DNA from: Candidatus Kuenenia stuttgartensis | Lineage (GTDB): Bacteria; Pseudomonadota; Alphaproteobacteria; SMXS01 | Direction of reading: 5' to 3' | Assembly (NCBI GenBank): GCA_943329845.2 | Contig: CALQFM020000033.1 | Location: forward strand, 1 to 43,547 | DNA: 43,547 nucleotides | Part shown: positions 41,562 through 43,547 of the stretch, in pieces | How positions within the stretch are numbered: the first letter of the stretch is position 1 | How the letters are laid out: each line of letters opens with the position of its first letter | Program-made: the position numbers and the translations under genes | Notes under the pieces: generated by a model | Databases searched by the model: none | Told to the model about the DNA's origin: nothing | Seen by the model: only the letters and a program-made list of their open reading frames with translations

Positions 41562-43547
41562 CTACTGCAGCCGGTTGATGGCCTTGGCCAGCACCACGTA
41601 GAGCTTGCCCATGTCCGAGGACAGCAACGACGCCGACAGCGTGTCGGTGTGCTCGCTGTCCATGGCCTGGTGTATCAGGCCCTCGAAGTGGGCGATGAAC
41701 TTCATCACATTCTCGCGGAATCCCGCGTCGCTCTCGAACCGTCCGGAAATCTGGCGGTTCCAGCCCAGGCTGCTGGCCTTGACGATATGCCGGGCGAAGG
41801 CCTGGGTGTCGCCGCCGCGATACTGCCGCCATACCTTCTCGGGGATATCGGCGTTGACGACCCGGTTGAGGTCGATCGACAGCGTCCCCAGCGTTTCCAT
41901 GACCTGGCTGGCGGTGCGCGCGAACGCGGCGCCCGTGGTCTTGCGCTCCAGGTCTTCCAGGGACGACAGCCGCTGGCCCAGGCTTTCGGCGAGGGCGACC
42001 AGGCGGTCGGCGCGTTCGCGGACGGCGTCGTCGGTCTGACCCACCCGCTCGCTGGCCTGACCGGCGGCGCTTGCCAACTCGCGCGCACCTTCGATCAGCG
42101 CGTCGGCGCGGGTCCGAAACTGCTCGGCCTCGCGGGCGAAGGCGGCGATGCGGGCCGCGTTGGCCTCCAGCGCGTCGCCGGTGCGGGCGACGCTTCCGGC
42201 GGCTTCTTCGGCGGCTTCCCGGACCTGCCGGGTGCGTTGGTCGAGCGTGTCGGCGGAACGGCCGATCTGTCCGGCGGCCTCGCCCGCGGCGGCGCTGATC
42301 CGCTGCCCGGCGGCGTCGATCACCTGGCTGGCAGTCGCCATGCGCGCCAGCGCGTTGCCGCTGGCCGCCTGCGCGTCTTTGTCGTGCTGGCGCAGGACCT
42401 CGTGAAGCTTTTCCAGCCGCTGGGCAGCGGCCTCGCTGCCTTCGCCCAGGGCCGCGGTATTCTGCCCCAGCCCGGCCGACGCCGCGGCCAGCTCGCGAAG
42501 GCCGTCCGCCGACGCGGCCTGCAGCTGCCTGATCTGCTCCAGCATTTCGGTGGTGGCATCGTTGATGCGGTCGCGTGTGCCCTCGGTCGCGCCGGTCAGC
42601 CCGGCTGCCGCCGCGCCGAGCGCCGCTTCGACCTGCCGGGCTTCGGCAAGCGCCTCCTGCATGACCCTGGAGATGGCGCCGGAGCCGCTGGTCACCGACT
42701 CGTCCAGGGTGCGCGACTTCTCGGCGATCTCGTCGGCGATCGCCCGCAGCATGTTGACGGTGCCATCCACGGTCTGGCGCAGCGACGAGATGCTGGTTTC
42801 GGTCTGGCTGATCGTGCCCGAGAAGCGTTCGGTCTCGGTGGCGAACTCGTCGCCCAGGGACCTGGTGCGCGCGCTCGCGGTGTCGGCGGCCGCTTCCAGG
42901 CGCCCGATCTGCACCGCAAGCAGCTCACGCGCCTTGTCCAGCGAGCCGGCCGCCGCCGCCGAGGCATCGTCCACCTCGCCGGAGGCCTGGTGCAGCGCAA
43001 GCCGCAGCGCCTCCGCGCGGTTCATGGCGGCATCCACGGCCCGGGTCATGGCGGTGGTGTCGCTGTCTACCTTTTCCCCCATGGTCCGCGACGCCTGGGC
43101 GACGCCGTCGGCGGCGCTGCCCGCGGCCTTTTCCAGCTCGGCGGCGCGCTCGCGGAACGCGCTCGCCGACTGGCTCGCCAGTTCGGCGGCGGCGGCGGCG
43201 GCGGTCTGCCATTCGGAGGTGATCTGCTGGGCGTTCTGGCGCAGCCTCTCGCCGGACTGGTCCATGAAGCTGGTGGCCTCGCCGCTGCGCGCCTGCAGCG
43301 CGGAGGTGAGCGACATGAACCGGCGTCCCGCGTCGTCGAACTTGCTGACGGCGTCGCCGATGCCGTTGTTGAGCCCCTGCAAAGCCTCGGCCGACAGGTT
43401 CTTCATGAACTCGGCCTGCAGGGTGAAATGATCGGCCGTCTGGGCGATCCAGGCCTTGGTCTCGCTGGCGAGGCCGTTCAGACGCTTGCCGTGGGCCGCG
43501 ACGGTCTGCTCCATCCGGTCCGCGCGGTCGCGGGTCCGCTCGCCGGC
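41562..43547 (-). CDS. Large coiled-coil protein with conserved alphaproteobacterial C-terminal domain (partial)
   Basis: At least 661 residues are visible and the frame stays open to the window edge, with helical, charged sequence continuing before the first visible Met (43512-43514), so the true start is probably outside. Most of the protein is long Ala/Glu/Gln/Arg-rich helix with heptad periodicity and MCP-like runs, forming an extended coiled coil. The last 100 residues differ: DLNRVVNADIPEKVW, FARHIVKASSLGWN, FIAHFEGLI, then LSSDMGKLYVVLAKA look like a folded domain. Function is unknown; such proteins are often labelled kinesin- or chemotaxis-receptor-like without support. No membrane helix is seen in the visible part. 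Confidence 0.75.
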   Translation of the reverse strand, partial: AGERTRDRADRMEQTVAAHGKRLNGLASETKAWIAQTADHFTLQAEFMKNLSAEALQGLNNGIGDAVSKFDDAGRRFMSLTSALQARSGEATSFMDQSGERLRQNAQQITSEWQTAAAAAAELASQSASAFRERAAELEKAAGSAADGVAQASRTMGEKVDSDTTAMTRAVDAAMNRAEALRLALHQASGEVDDASAAAAGSLDKARELLAVQIGRLEAAADTASARTRSLGDEFATETERFSGTISQTETSISSLRQTVDGTVNMLRAIADEIAEKSRTLDESVTSGSGAISRVMQEALAEARQVEAALGAAAAGLTGATEGTRDRINDATTEMLEQIRQLQAASADGLRELAAASAGLGQNTAALGEGSEAAAQRLEKLHEVLRQHDKDAQAASGNALARMATASQVIDAAGQRISAAAGEAAGQIGRSADTLDQRTRQVREAAEEAAGSVARTGDALEANAARIAAFAREAEQFRTRADALIEGARELASAAGQASERVGQTDDAVRERADRLVALAESLGQRLSSLEDLERKTTGAAFARTASQVMETLGTLSIDLNRVVNADIPEKVWRQYRGGDTQAFARHIVKASSLGWNRQISGRFESDAGFRENVMKFIAHFEGLIHQAMDSEHTDTLSASLLSSDMGKLYVVLAKAINRLQ

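Overview
The window is GC-rich, densely coded DNA from an alphaproteobacterium. Several things point there independently: an NDUFS4-type complex I accessory subunit gene between two tRNA genes, the sdhE-mfd pair divergent from recG, a near-perfect sigma-EcfG promoter (GGAAC-N16-CGTT), and a Caulobacter-type sphingolipid locus. Order and genus cannot be settled from the sequence. No phage, CRISPR array or rRNA was seen. The left edge is the end of an IS5-family insertion sequence abutting the nadK stop codon.

Layout. 1-6.4 kb: IS5 end, moaA-nadK, a GNAT acetyltransferase, a zinc alcohol dehydrogenase whose C-terminus is frameshifted and which has its own EcfG-type stress promoter, and a large-subunit catalase. 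6.4-14.9 kb: a small unknown protein, mfd with sdhE (GTGA overlap), divergent recG, a flavin-oxidase-like protein, an autoregulated vapBC toxin-antitoxin pair and an SDR oxidoreductase. 15.0-17.6 kb: one secreted, poly-glycine and coiled-coil protein with a caspase-like C-terminus, cut in two by a single in-frame TGA. 30.9-36.8 kb: recX-DUF192, a two-gene unit of a cyanophycin-synthetase-like ATP-grasp enzyme plus a sulfotransferase, tRNA-Pro(TGG), the NDUFS4 gene, tRNA-Arg(TCT) and a double-ACT protein. 36.8-43.5 kb: a Fur-box-preceded TonB siderophore receptor followed by the C-terminal stump of a piuC-type dioxygenase gene, a MlaC-like lipid-binding protein, a CorC/HlyC membrane protein, and a long coiled-coil protein running off the right edge.

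The centrepiece is 17.7-30.7 kb, twelve genes that read as a complete sphingolipid locus. aasR-cerR-acpR-spt (minus strand) would activate a fatty acid, load it on a dedicated ACP, condense it with serine and reduce the product. The GNAT-like protein at 17710-18861 is the probable bacterial ceramide synthase. A plus-strand trio (DUF2141 protein, lipid kinase, nucleotidyltransferase-like protein) matches the arrangement of the Caulobacter ceramide-phosphoglycerate genes. Interleaved in the same operon as the ceramide synthase are an LptF-LptG pair, a MATE/Wzx-type flippase and a di-iron lipid hydroxylase. This suggests a dedicated machine that modifies, flips and exports sphingolipid to the outer membrane, parallel to the LPS bridge. 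That export idea is an inference from gene order and is the best candidate here for an undescribed system.

The second candidate is the ATP-grasp/sulfotransferase pair, in which the Mur-ligase half of a cyanophycin synthetase appears shortened and without its ATP-binding P-loop. Four genes show signs of decay or rearrangement: the alcohol dehydrogenase frameshift, the TGA-split secreted protein, the piuC remnant, and the insertion at the end of nadK.
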